A program made the translations under genes and the position numbers. 25,460 nt of DNA from Willaertia magna (Eukaryota > Heterolobosea > Eutetramitea > Acrasida > Naegleriidae), in assembly GCA_902984215.1 (NCBI GenBank), contig CADWAF010003050.1, forward strand, positions 1-25,460. Reading direction: 5' to 3'. The notes under the pieces were generated by a model. That model did no database searches and was not told the origin of the DNA. It saw nothing but the letters and a program-made list of their open reading frames with translations. Shown piece after piece: positions 1-8,889 of the stretch (positions are counted from its first letter, which is position 1; the number at the start of each line of letters is the position of its first letter).

Positions 1-8
1 AAAAAAAA

Positions 9-593
9 ATGACTAACAGAAAAGATACCATTTTTAAATTAGCTAAAGGATTTTATTTGAGAAATAAAAATTGTTATAGTAATACTAAGAACAGAGTAGA
101 ACATGCACTACAACATTCCTATCGTGGTAGAAAAGAAAAGAAACGAACAATGCATACAGTATGGATACAAAATATAAAAGCAGCTACCGAACAACATGGT
201 GTAAAATATTCACAATTTATATATGGACTAGCATTAAGTGGTTGTCAAATAAATCGTAAAATTTTAGCTGAAATTGCACAAACAGAACCACTTTCAATGC
301 GTTCTATTGTTGCTTTAACAGTTGAAGCACGTAAACAATATGGTTCAACACTAGAGAAAAAACATGTAGAAATTAAACAACCTTATGAAGTTGAATTCCC
401 TGAAGAAGCAGATCCAGAATATGAAAAAACTCCAATTTATACTGAAATGCAACGTATTACTAAACATTTATCTAAAGTTTATTCCGATTTAATGAGTAGA
501 GAATATGAAGAAGATTTAATTTATGAACAAAAATTACAAAAGGAAATGCAAGATAAGAAGATTAAAATGCCAGAAGAACCAATTATTGTTTAA
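9..593 (+). CDS. Mitochondrial-type large-subunit ribosomal protein bL20
   Basis: Encodes 194 residues. Residues 1-110 match the bL20 family: the basic start, a Tyr/Arg-rich segment and the family signature KKRTMHTVWIQNIKAA at about residues 45-60, followed by a helical region with the SMRSIVALTVEARK stretch. bL20 binds 23S-type rRNA early in large-subunit assembly; a nuclear copy in a protist most likely serves mitochondrial ribosomes. Bacterial bL20 is about 118 residues, so residues from about 115 to 194 are an acidic, lysine-rich C-terminal extension, as is common in mitochondrial ribosomal proteins. No separate cleavable presequence is evident; the protein is basic from its first residues. 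The start is the first ATG after a run of eight A's at the window edge. The reading frame is uninterrupted and ends in TAA. Confidence 0.88.
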   Translation: MTNRKDTIFKLAKGFYLRNKNCYSNTKNRVEHALQHSYRGRKEKKRTMHTVWIQNIKAATEQHGVKYSQFIYGLALSGCQINRKILAEIAQTEPLSMRSIVALTVEARKQYGSTLEKKHVEIKQPYEVEFPEEADPEYEKTPIYTEMQRITKHLSKVYSDLMSREYEEDLIYEQKLQKEMQDKKIKMPEEPIIV

Positions 594-781
594 TTTGGTT
601 TATTTCTTTAAATTTGTATATTTTTGATAAGCAACCTTTAACTAAGGATATAGTAAAACTATTATTCGCAATGATTAATTGCTCTTTGTAATTCTTGTTT
701 TTTATTGTCTTTCACAATAGCCTTAAATTTTTACCAAATTTGAAACATCATGTCACTAATTCCGATAATCATTGAAAAAAA

Positions 782-2314
782 ATGTTTTTTATACCAGCCT
801 GTTTTGTTCTATTGGCATTGGTAATCTTACTTTATTTCATAACAATACCCAAACGTTATCGTAATTCTCCTCCAATAATTGGTAGATTTATTCCATTTAT
901 TGGTGTGGCAAAACAATTTGGTACAGAACCAATCACATTGTTAGAAGAAAGTAAAAAGAAGTACGGAGATGTTTTCACTTTAAATGTTGCTGGAAAGTGT
1001 TTTACTTTCTTTACAGATAAAGAACTTTTTAACATCTTTTTTAATCCAGCAAAAGCTAATGCTTGTAAGGTTGGGAAAAACAATAATAACTCTGACAAGG
1101 CTGTCTCTTTTGACCATGCAGTGATTGAATTCACTTCAAGAGTTTTTGGAATAGAAGAAGAAGATTTCTTTAAACAACATATTAAGATGGTTAATTTAAT
1201 GAGATCTAGACTTAGTCCTTCAACTACTTTGCCAAGTTACACAAAAGAAATTGCTTCTAATTTAATGAATGTTTTTGAAAAGACAGAAAAAGATACACAC
1301 ATTAAGGGAAGTGTTTGGAAAGAGAATGGTTGTGAAGATTTATTTCAAAATATAATTGAGACTTTATTTTGGAGCACTGTTAAATCTTTATATGAAAAGG
1401 AAGCTTTTCTTTCTAATGATAAGGATTCATGTCAAGCTTTTCAAACCTTAGATAAAAACTTTGAGATAAGAGCTTCAGGAATTGTACCTGAATTTCTATT
1501 AAAATCATTTTGTGAAGCTAAAAACTTTTTAATATCAATGATTAAACAATCAGCAAAACGATTAGATAATGACAACAATAATGGAACTAATAATAATGTA
1601 GAGTTCTCTGATAAAGATAGAATATTCACAGTGATTAGAGAAGCCCTAATGGACGAAGTTAGTGTTAACTCTACCTTAGGTTTTTGTTTAAGTGTTCTTT
1701 GGGCCAGCCAGGCTAACTCTTTACCTAGTACATTATGGACTATTTGTTATGTTATTTCAAACAAGGACATTTATGAGAAACTTCAAAAGGAGATTGATCA
1801 AGTATTTTCTGAACAAATTAATGATCCAAGGGAATTGACATATGAAAAATTAAATCTATTTCCATATCTTACTGCATGTGTTTATGAAGGGGTTCGTATA
1901 ATACCTCCAGGAATGATGATTAGAAAGATTATGCATCCAATTAAATTACCAAATTATGATTATGTCATTCCAAAAGGTCACAATATTTGTCTTTCCCCTT
2001 ATGTGACACATAGAGATGAAAGATGGTTTAAGGATGCCACAAAATTCATGCCAGAAAGATGGATAGAAGGCAATGAGAATTTTGTTAGTGATAAATCCAT
2101 TCATTTCATAAGTTGGGGCAAGAGTGTTCATATATGTCCTGGTAAAGACTTCTCAGTTTGTGAAATGGTAATATTTCTAGCTCTATTCTTCCACAAGTTC
2201 AGAAATATTAGATTGAATGACGAAACTCCTTTTCCTGAACCAAACACACAACGTTTAATTGGAACACCGCACCCAAAGACAAGGGTTAGTATTTCATATG
2301 AAAAGCAGATGTAA
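782..2314 (+). CDS. Cytochrome P450, CYP7/CYP8-like (sterol or prostacyclin-synthase clan)
   Basis: Encodes 510 residues without introns. Residues 4-22 form an N-terminal membrane anchor, followed by a Pro-containing hinge. The K-helix ExxR is E369-G-V-R372, a PERW motif follows, and the haem loop is FISWGKSVHICPGK with the thiolate ligand at C452. The I-helix around residues 307-316 reads WASQANSLPS; it lacks the usual acid/Thr pair (A/G-G-x-D/E-T-T/S). In animals the form WASQAN-x-P is characteristic of CYP7, CYP8 and CYP39 (bile-acid 7-alpha and 12-alpha hydroxylases, prostacyclin synthase). The family resemblance is clear from these motifs, but the substrate is inferred only as sterol- or oxylipin-like. 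A short Asn-rich loop (about residues 263-273) is inserted in the middle. The start ATG directly follows seven A's. It is transcribed away from bL20 by 188 bp of spacer in which no other gene is seen. Confidence 0.85.
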   Translation: MFFIPACFVLLALVILLYFITIPKRYRNSPPIIGRFIPFIGVAKQFGTEPITLLEESKKKYGDVFTLNVAGKCFTFFTDKELFNIFFNPAKANACKVGKNNNNSDKAVSFDHAVIEFTSRVFGIEEEDFFKQHIKMVNLMRSRLSPSTTLPSYTKEIASNLMNVFEKTEKDTHIKGSVWKENGCEDLFQNIIETLFWSTVKSLYEKEAFLSNDKDSCQAFQTLDKNFEIRASGIVPEFLLKSFCEAKNFLISMIKQSAKRLDNDNNNGTNNNVEFSDKDRIFTVIREALMDEVSVNSTLGFCLSVLWASQANSLPSTLWTICYVISNKDIYEKLQKEIDQVFSEQINDPRELTYEKLNLFPYLTACVYEGVRIIPPGMMIRKIMHPIKLPNYDYVIPKGHNICLSPYVTHRDERWFKDATKFMPERWIEGNENFVSDKSIHFISWGKSVHICPGKDFSVCEMVIFLALFFHKFRNIRLNDETPFPEPNTQRLIGTPHPKTRVSISYEKQM

Positions 2315-2475
2315 GAGGCAAAAGTCAACTGGCCCTTACTTCAGAAACAACCCGGTACTTTACATGAACTGTAACAACCAGTACTAACAAACTATGAAAT
2401 AACGTTGATAGCTTACAATTTACAGTCACTTGTCAGTTTTTAGAAAAAAAATAAAAAAAATTTCAGTCAAAAAAA

Positions 2476-4491
2476 ATGCAAAAATTTAAAAGTCTATTCA
2501 AAAGTACGAAAGAGGAAGAAGATGTTGAAAGTAAACCAGTGGAAGAATGGACTGTTAGTGATTTTCAAAATTGGTTAAAAAAACATAATTATCAAAAGAA
2601 AGTAACACAAAGTATGTGTCATTCTTATAAAAATTATTTTACAAATTTACTTTTTACTGACCTGTTTATTGACAATCAATAATTAAATAATAAAATTTGA
2701 TTCATACTATATTTAAATAGTACTAAAGAAAGAAGAGTGGAACGGTAAATGTTTAATCTCATTTACAGAAGATGATTTAAAAAAGTTGGGAATCCCAAGG
2801 TATGTATAAAAAGTCTCTTTCTTTTAAAAAACAAATCAATATTGGTTCTCTCTTTAACATTGACTTTTTTAAATTTAAAACATTTTAATTTACGTTAATT
2901 CATATTATTATTTACATTTATTTTGGCGCCCTTTATTATTCTACATATTGTTGGAATTAAAATAATAACTTTAAAACAGTGGTGCAGCTAAAGGGATAGC
3001 AAATGCTATTAATCAATTAAAGGAACAACAAGATCCTCAAAGTGGAGGTTCTAGATCTCAAAGTGTTAGACAAAGAATTGAACATGAAGATATTAATGGA
3101 GCTACTTCATCTTCAACAACTAACAATACAAATCAACATCAAGATTTAGATAATGATATAGATAATAAAGTTGTTCAATTATTAGACGATGAAGAAAAAG
3201 AAGAAGAAATTAAATTACATCAAGCAAGAGAAAGATCTCAAACAAGAGATCGTTCAGGAACAAAGAAAAATATATTTTCATCTAATTCAGAATCTACAGT
3301 CTCTGCCGGAAATCAAGCTGAAGAGAAATATGTAGCCTGTCCTCCATATCATATCTCTACGTTCAGTAAAGAAGAGAAAGAAGCCTATGAAAAATGTTTA
3401 AAGAAAGTACAATTAGCTTGTAGCGAGTATCCACCTTCCGTTCAAGGTACAATAACACAAGATTGTATATTCCCAGATAGATTTCAATATAGATATTTTA
3501 ATCCTTTAAGATTAAGTGAGAAGGAACGACAAATTAATAGATCTCAAGAGCCTTTTGTTAAAGTTAAATTAATTATTACAGAAATGGATAGTGGTATGAC
3601 ACATCGTTTAATTAGAAAGATTGGATCTAGAGTTCACAAAACAATTAAATCTATGGATTATGGAATGTAAGTATGATTTAACGATACTTTATTAAATTAT
3701 TATTATTAAGGTTCCACACTGCGTTAATTGTAGGAGTATATTATATTGAATGGGTTGATTCAAGTTTAGTAACTGTGAGAAAGAAATCTAGTTCAAAAGC
3801 TGTATTTTGTATTGATGTTGGAAAAGTTAGTGGTCAAGATAATTGTAATGAATTATTTAAAAAATTATCAAAATTAGTTACAGAATGGAATAAGACTAAA
3901 GAATATGATAACAAAACTGCCAATTGTCAACATTTCTGTACAGAAGCAATAGAGGTAATGGGATTAAAAGATGCTTATGAAAAGAATGTAAATCAAGGTC
4001 CATTGAAAGAATATTTATTGCGATTGAAAAATACTGGGGCATGTGAAATGTCATATAAAATTTCACAAGATGTAAAAGAAACACTTTGTGAATCTGAAAA
4101 TATTAATGAAGAATTATTAGAGTTTTTAAAAGATAGTGGAAATGCTTTAACATTTTCAAAACACAGACAGTTAGATATGTTTGTACATTTACTTCAAGAA
4201 GAAGATCCTTTATATTTTGATAGAGAACCTTTTGATTATGCTTTATTAAAAGCATACGATAGAGCATTTTGGTTGAGATCTCAATCAAAAGGACATGATC
4301 ATGATGCTTGTCACTATTGGGAAGAAGGAAGTACTGGTCTATGTTTATGTCCTTTCAATAAGAATGCAGCAAGTATTGAAAGTGAAGAAATTAATAATTC
4401 AATTATTGGTAAAGATTATGAATTTGGTGATTATAGACCTTGTTATCCAATAAGAGATTTCCAACTTGATGACAATGATGATTTCCAATAA
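2476..4491 (+). CDS. SAM domain plus LRAT-like (permuted papain fold) protein, four exons
   Basis: Exons join at 2476-2611, 2721-2799, 2980-3666 and 3711-4491 (introns of 109, 180 and 44 nt, GT-AG, phases consistent), giving 560 residues. Residues 23-86, built from three exons, form a SAM domain: W25-T-V-S-D-F, a WNGKCLISFTEDDLKKLGIP core and a closing GAAKGIANAINQLK helix. Residues about 90-200 are low complexity and rich in Gln, Ser, Glu and Asp. A globular region then holds H303 in FHTALIVG, followed by a strand pair (YYIEWVDSS), and C373 in NCQHFC. The order His, strand pair, N-C-x-H-F is that of LRAT/H-REV107-type and other permuted NlpC/P60 enzymes, which act as acyltransferases, phospholipases or thiol peptidases. 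The C-terminal 110 residues are unassigned, with a CHYWEEGSTGLCLC cysteine cluster. Function is inferred: SAM would give oligomerisation or scaffold binding. It is convergent with the next gene, 47 bp away. Confidence 0.8.
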
Positions 4492-4538
4492 GAAGAGTAA
4501 ATTGTATATTAAATTGTAATAGTTTATGTACAAAAAAT

Positions 4539-5430
4539 TTATTGTTCGTCAGTTGTTGATATTTCTTCAACATTATTCTCTTCTTCTTTCTTAATTTCTT
4601 CTTCATTTTCTTGTTGTTCCTTCACTTCATTTGGCAACTCTTCTTCCTCTTTTTTAATATTATTTCTAGGAGAAATGATAGCATTACTACTACTTCCTGT
4701 GCTATCTATTGTACTTAATAAATTTTTATTTCTTTTTAATAAAGATTGATTTTCCTTTTCTAAAATACTTTCATTCTCTTTTAATGATAAAATTTCTTTC
4801 TCTAAACTTTCCTTCTTCTCTTTTCCTTCAACTTTCATTTTCTCTAATCTTTCCTTTAATTTAGCTAATTCTTCTTCAACTTGTTTAATTTCAAATAAAA
4901 TAGACTTTTCATTCTTTTCAAATTCCGATTTCATTGATTCTTTAGATTGTTGTATAGAAGAAAGTGTTTCATCATGTTTAATATCCATCTCTTTCATCTG
5001 ATGTTGACGTTGTTGAATAACCATCTCTTTTTGATTAATCTTCTTTGTATGAAATAAAAATTCAATTGGATCTGGATGTTGTAATTGAAAAGCTTCATTT
5101 AATTTTGTTTTTAATAAATTTGTAATTTGATGTTGAGTAAAATAATCAATAATTTGTTGTTTTGTTTTAATTTTAGGTGGTGCTATATTATGGGAAGTAT
5201 TAATTGAATGATTTAATGATGAATCCATTGATGCTCTATGATAATAATAAAATTGTTGTTGTTGATCTTCATCCATTTCTAATGAACTTGTTGAATTTAT
5301 TCTTTCATTATCATATACTTATTTATTTTAATTTATTTTTTTAAAAGAAAAAGAACGTACAGTGAGTCATGGATTTAGATCCTTGAGGTGTTTTCACGGT
5401 TGGAGAACTTAATTTTGATGAATGAGACAT
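4539..5430 (-). CDS. Dpy-30/RIIa-motif coiled-coil protein, two exons
   Basis: The first exon is 5361-5430 (start codon 5430-5428, after seven A's on this strand). A 43-nt GTACGT...AAG intron covers 5318-5360, and the second exon is 5317-4539. Together they encode 282 residues. The join is in phase and turns a 245-residue frame starting at an internal Met into a longer protein. Residues about 79-117 resemble a Dpy-30/RIIa docking helix pair: IIDYF, then LLKTKLNEAF, then HPDPIEFLFH, where the P-D-P-I-E-F-L core is the family hallmark. Residues about 122-222 are strongly heptad-patterned coiled coil rich in Lys and Glu, and the tail is acidic. Dpy-30-like motifs dimerise and bind amphipathic helices in histone-methyltransferase and ciliary or flagellar complexes, so a scaffold role is plausible, with flagellar placement only a guess. 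Confidence in the coding call is high, in the Dpy-30 assignment moderate. Confidence 0.75.
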
Positions 5431-6248
5431 TTTTTTTAATTTTAATTAATTTTTTAAAAAATTATTTGAAGGTCTCTTTACAAGGAAAGAAAACTATCTC
5501 CAATAATTTTAATTCTGCAATGATAAATAGTCAATTGCCAGATTCAAAAACCCAACAACTGTTAGTGTATGCTGTAATTTTGCTTCTTGTTGTGACAATA
5601 ATGGTTGTTGATTTCTAGATCTTGAAGAAAAGAATTGCTTCGCTTCTGATTTCCTGTTATTAAACAACCTGTCATGGACAATAATTTGTTTTTAAATTTG
5701 ATATTATTTTTACTGCCATTGAGTTAACGGTATGGTATTAAAATGTTTTAGTACGTACGTTTCACTTTTGCTAGTATTACCATTAATGACAACCCTTCCT
5801 GTTCAAGTGAGCTAAAACAAACTTGAAGATATTAATAAAACTTGTTTATAAATATAAAGTAAAATTATACGGTATTAGATCTTGTTAATTTTTGAAAAGA
5901 ATTGTCCTGTTAGTGGTAAGTAATTAGTGCACCTACACAATGGAACTAACAAGCTAAATAAACCACACCATCGTTTAGGATAACAAGGCCTTTACTAAAG
6001 TCAACAGTTGTTAAATTCGGTTGTGCGCTTAATCCAAATCTTAAAACTGTGAGAGTTGAAAGATCCCAATAGGCCTGACCTTTTTTAAAAGAAAAAATTA
6101 ATTTCGTTATAAAAAGGGTAAAAAAAACAATAAACTTTTTACTTAAAATCGTATAAAAAGTCCCTGGGTTTTACTGGCTGTCTTTTCACTGATTAAAATT
6201 GAAAAAGAACAAATTGCTGTGACTAATTATTAGTACAAGTAGTAAAAG
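5431..6248. other. Divergent spacer of 818 bp without a convincing gene
   Basis: This lies between two divergently transcribed genes and should hold both promoters. I see no tRNA or conserved protein in it. TATA-like strings TTATAAAAAG (6107-6116) and TATAAAAA (6152-6159) lie 140 and 97 bases before the right-hand start codon and are candidates for its core promoter. A motif TAGATCTTG followed within 20 nt by GAAAAGAATTG occurs near 5616 and again near 5877, a possible degenerate duplication. TTCAAGT and ACTTGAA form a short inverted pair near 5800-5830. An open frame at 5388-5618 is judged accidental. Confidence 0.5.
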
Positions 6249-7481
6249 ATGCATAGTAGTAATAACGGCGTTAATAACAACAGTAATTCTACACTTTCTT
6301 CCTCTTGTCAGATAGTAAAGAAGACTAATAGATTTTCAGAATCTTCTACTAGAATCTCTTTTATAAATACTGATTCATCGCAATTTGACAAGCAATCAAT
6401 GTCCTCTGACTCTGGTTCATCATCTCTTCTTATTAATAACAACAATGACGACAATAATAATAACAACAACTTATTACATGCAAATAACAATGTTACCGTA
6501 AATAGGAAAGTGGTTAAAAAGTGTGGAAATAATTCGTCAATTGATTTCGTTGATGAAACCCAAACAACTAGAGCGAAATCAATGAAACCCAAGAAGAGAC
6601 ATGGAGGTGTTGGAAGATTAAGAAAACAAATTAATCACGATGGTTTTAAACGAAGTTATTTTGTTTTAAAAACATCTGGGGATGAACTGAAAGTTCATTC
6701 TTGTAACAATAATAATAATAACGCAATTACGGTTGACAACAATAACAACAATACTACATTTAATAACAATGAAAACTCAAGTAATGTTGTAGAAACAATG
6801 TTAGAACAGAGGGAAATAGGAAGACGATTCTCCACAAATTCAATCCCAATCGGTAATGATCTGAATTATAATTTTAATCAACAACAATTATTGGTTGACA
6901 GTAATAATAACAATGACGGTTTATTGAACACTAATAATCAAAATTATTTGATTGGTGGACAGTTTAATCAACTACAACAACAGCAACAACAAATACCAAG
7001 AAGAAGTAATAGTTTAGATTATTCTTGTAGTAGTATTGGATATAATATTCCTATTTCTAATACCTATTACTGTCCGCAAGTTGTCAGTGCTAATTGTCCT
7101 CTATATGTAAACAACAATAATAATTTTATTGACAACAGTCCAGTTGTGAATATGTCAAATAGTAACAACGTTATCTTCTCAAATGATAACTACAATAGTA
7201 ATCAATCACAACCTATTTACAATAATAATTCAATTAATAATAATTATGACCTACATCACCAACAACAACAATTGGCATATCCTTATTCTCAATCAACACC
7301 AATTAATGGAGAATTTCATTCAGTCTTGATACATTTAGCTGATTTAGTAAGTAATAACCAAAGAATGCCTTTATCCAATGAACAACTTGCTGCTATTTTT
7401 GATGATAGACAATTGCCAATTAGAAGAATTGATGCAGAGTCTTTTCTTCAAGAAATTGAACAACAACAATCCAAACAATAA
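6249..7481 (+). CDS. Asn/Gln-rich, mostly disordered protein of unknown function
   Basis: Encodes 410 residues in one exon. The family is not recognised. Poly-Asn and Gln tracts built from AAT/AAC and CAA codons fill most of it. Two segments look more ordered. Residues about 109-140 are basic (KPKKRHGGVGRLRKQ, then FKRSYFVLKTSGDELKV); the first part could be a nuclear localisation or nucleic-acid binding patch. The C-terminal 60 residues are a compact amphipathic region (HSVLIHLADLVSN, then LSNEQLAAIFDDRQ, then AESFLQEIEQQQ). Ser-rich pieces such as RRSNSLDYSCSS look like kinase target sites of RxxS type. Together these suggest a regulatory or transcription-related protein, but that is inference only. 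Two TATA-like strings lie 97-140 bases upstream of the start. A continuous 1.2-kb frame with no stop and normal codon use supports a real gene. Confidence 0.7.
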   Translation: MHSSNNGVNNNSNSTLSSSCQIVKKTNRFSESSTRISFINTDSSQFDKQSMSSDSGSSSLLINNNNDDNNNNNNLLHANNNVTVNRKVVKKCGNNSSIDFVDETQTTRAKSMKPKKRHGGVGRLRKQINHDGFKRSYFVLKTSGDELKVHSCNNNNNNAITVDNNNNNTTFNNNENSSNVVETMLEQREIGRRFSTNSIPIGNDLNYNFNQQQLLVDSNNNNDGLLNTNNQNYLIGGQFNQLQQQQQQIPRRSNSLDYSCSSIGYNIPISNTYYCPQVVSANCPLYVNNNNNFIDNSPVVNMSNSNNVIFSNDNYNSNQSQPIYNNNSINNNYDLHHQQQQLAYPYSQSTPINGEFHSVLIHLADLVSNNQRMPLSNEQLAAIFDDRQLPIRRIDAESFLQEIEQQQSKQ

Positions 7482-7790
7482 AAATCGTGCAATAATTATT
7501 ACTTCTTTAATTTATTTTAGCGTTGCTTTTTGCTATTGCTCCAAATCAAACCGCTTTTGACAAACACATTTCTTTCTTTCTATGAAACGTTGGGCCGTTT
7601 ATATGTTAAATGGCCAGAACACGAATTTCTTAAACGTTAATTTCATTTTTTAAAAAATTTAAAAAAAAATCAATAAGCTAGTAAAACACAACTTACTAAC
7701 AACTTTACGATTCATCTTGTTGCCTTAGGAGAAATAATTGGGCTACTTGTAAGAAAAACTAATAATTGATTATTAAATAAACCAATAATA
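7482..7790. other. Spacer of 309 bp with no gene seen
   Basis: This lies between the Asn-rich gene and the Rab gene, which run in the same direction. It is AT-rich, with a poly(T)/poly(A) stretch near 7646-7668. It should contain the 3' end signals of the upstream gene and the Rab promoter. I see no RNA gene, repeat or protein-like frame; a short open frame overlapping the end of the upstream gene is a shadow. Confidence 0.5.
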
Positions 7791-8628
7791 ATGAAAGAAG
7801 AAAATTACGATTATTTTGTAAAAGTTTTACTTGTTGGAGATTCAGGAGCAGGTAAAACAAGTTTGATTTTAAGATATGCGGATGATGAATATAATGAATC
7901 ATATCAAAGTACTATCGGTGTTGATTTTAAAATAAAGAACAGACCAACAAAAGATAATAAAATTGCAAGACTGCAGCTATGGGATACAGCAGGTAGGTTT
8001 CAAATTTATTATAAACCCTTGATTGAATTGTAAAATTTGAAATATTAATTATTTAGGCCAAGAACGTTTTAATTCAAGTAAGTAAAATTTTATCAAGAAG
8101 AAATTAATTCCGAACATAAATAGTTGTTGTTAGTTATTATCGTGGAGTAAATGGAATATTTGTTGTTTTTGATTTAACTAATGAACAAAGCTTTGTTAAT
8201 TTAACAAAATGGATTCAACAAATTAAAAGTAATGCTTCTGAGAATGTTGTTATTATGTTAGTAGGAAATAAGAGTGATTTAGTACATAAGAGGGTGATTG
8301 ATCGTTCTAGAGCGGAAGAATTTGCAAAACAGTGCTCTATTCCTTATTTTGAAACATCTGCTAAGGGTAAGTAAATTTCTATCTCAAATTAAAACAAATT
8401 CTTTTATTAGATGCTAGTGGAGTAAAGGATGCATTTGACCAAATGGTTGAGAAATTAATTCAAGCTGGTAATTATGCTGAAAGTGAGGTAAATAGAAGAA
8501 AGAATAATACTACTGGTAATGTTACTCCTAGAACAAGTGCTTCAAAAGAAAATGTTGTTTCAATTTCTGATTCAACTAGTTCAAAATCTAATAATAAAGA
8601 GAAGGGAGGTGGAGGTTGTGGATGTTAA
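7791..8628 (+). CDS. Rab-family small GTPase, four exons
   Basis: Exons are 7791-7992, 8057-8077 (only 21 nt), 8124-8366 and 8411-8628, with introns of 64, 46 and 44 nt. All have GT-AG ends and phases that keep the frame, giving 227 residues. Canonical G motifs are complete: P-loop G16-DSGAGK-T23, switch I threonine T41 in STIGVDF, D65-TAGQE in switch II, N123-KSD and S153-AK. After the splices, [16 protein letters not shown] fits the Rab core. The C-terminus is a Ser/Asn/Lys-rich hypervariable tail ending GGGGCGC, a CxC double geranylgeranylation signal. The sequence most resembles the Rab1/Rab8/Rab35 group that controls secretory and recycling traffic, but the exact subclass is not decided. 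Both essential nucleotide-binding residues (K22, Q69) are present, so an active switch is expected. Confidence 0.93.
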
Positions 8629-8889
8629 AGTTAATATTAATCACCATTATTATTACTTTGTCAATTAAAATTGTATTTGTTGTACAAATTAAATTAGAAT
8701 GAGAAACCCTTAATCTTTGTAAATAGTTTCAATAAACGGTAATTTGAGTTTTGTAAGTGAATCTTATGTTGCGCAATAAGTTTATAGTTTGTTTCCTTCA
8801 ATCAACACCAAGAGCATTCCAGTTGAGGCACTGAATGAAATACCCTTAGTTTGATAAAAATTTATATAAAAAAATAGAAAAAGCAAACA

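Noticed and set aside
5388..5618. Open frame of 76 residues on the plus strand with a hydrophobic end
   Set aside because: It overlaps the first exon of the minus-strand Dpy-30-type gene, lacks a good start context and has no protein-like composition; likely chance.
6249..7481. Poly-Asn/Gln tracts as microsatellite or mobile element
   Set aside because: They mix AAT/AAC and CAA codons within a continuous 410-codon frame, as usual for amoebal low-complexity proteins.
7378..7560. Open frame of 60 residues overlapping the end of the Asn-rich gene
   Set aside because: It is the shifted-frame reading of the Asn-rich coding sequence plus spacer; no independent evidence.
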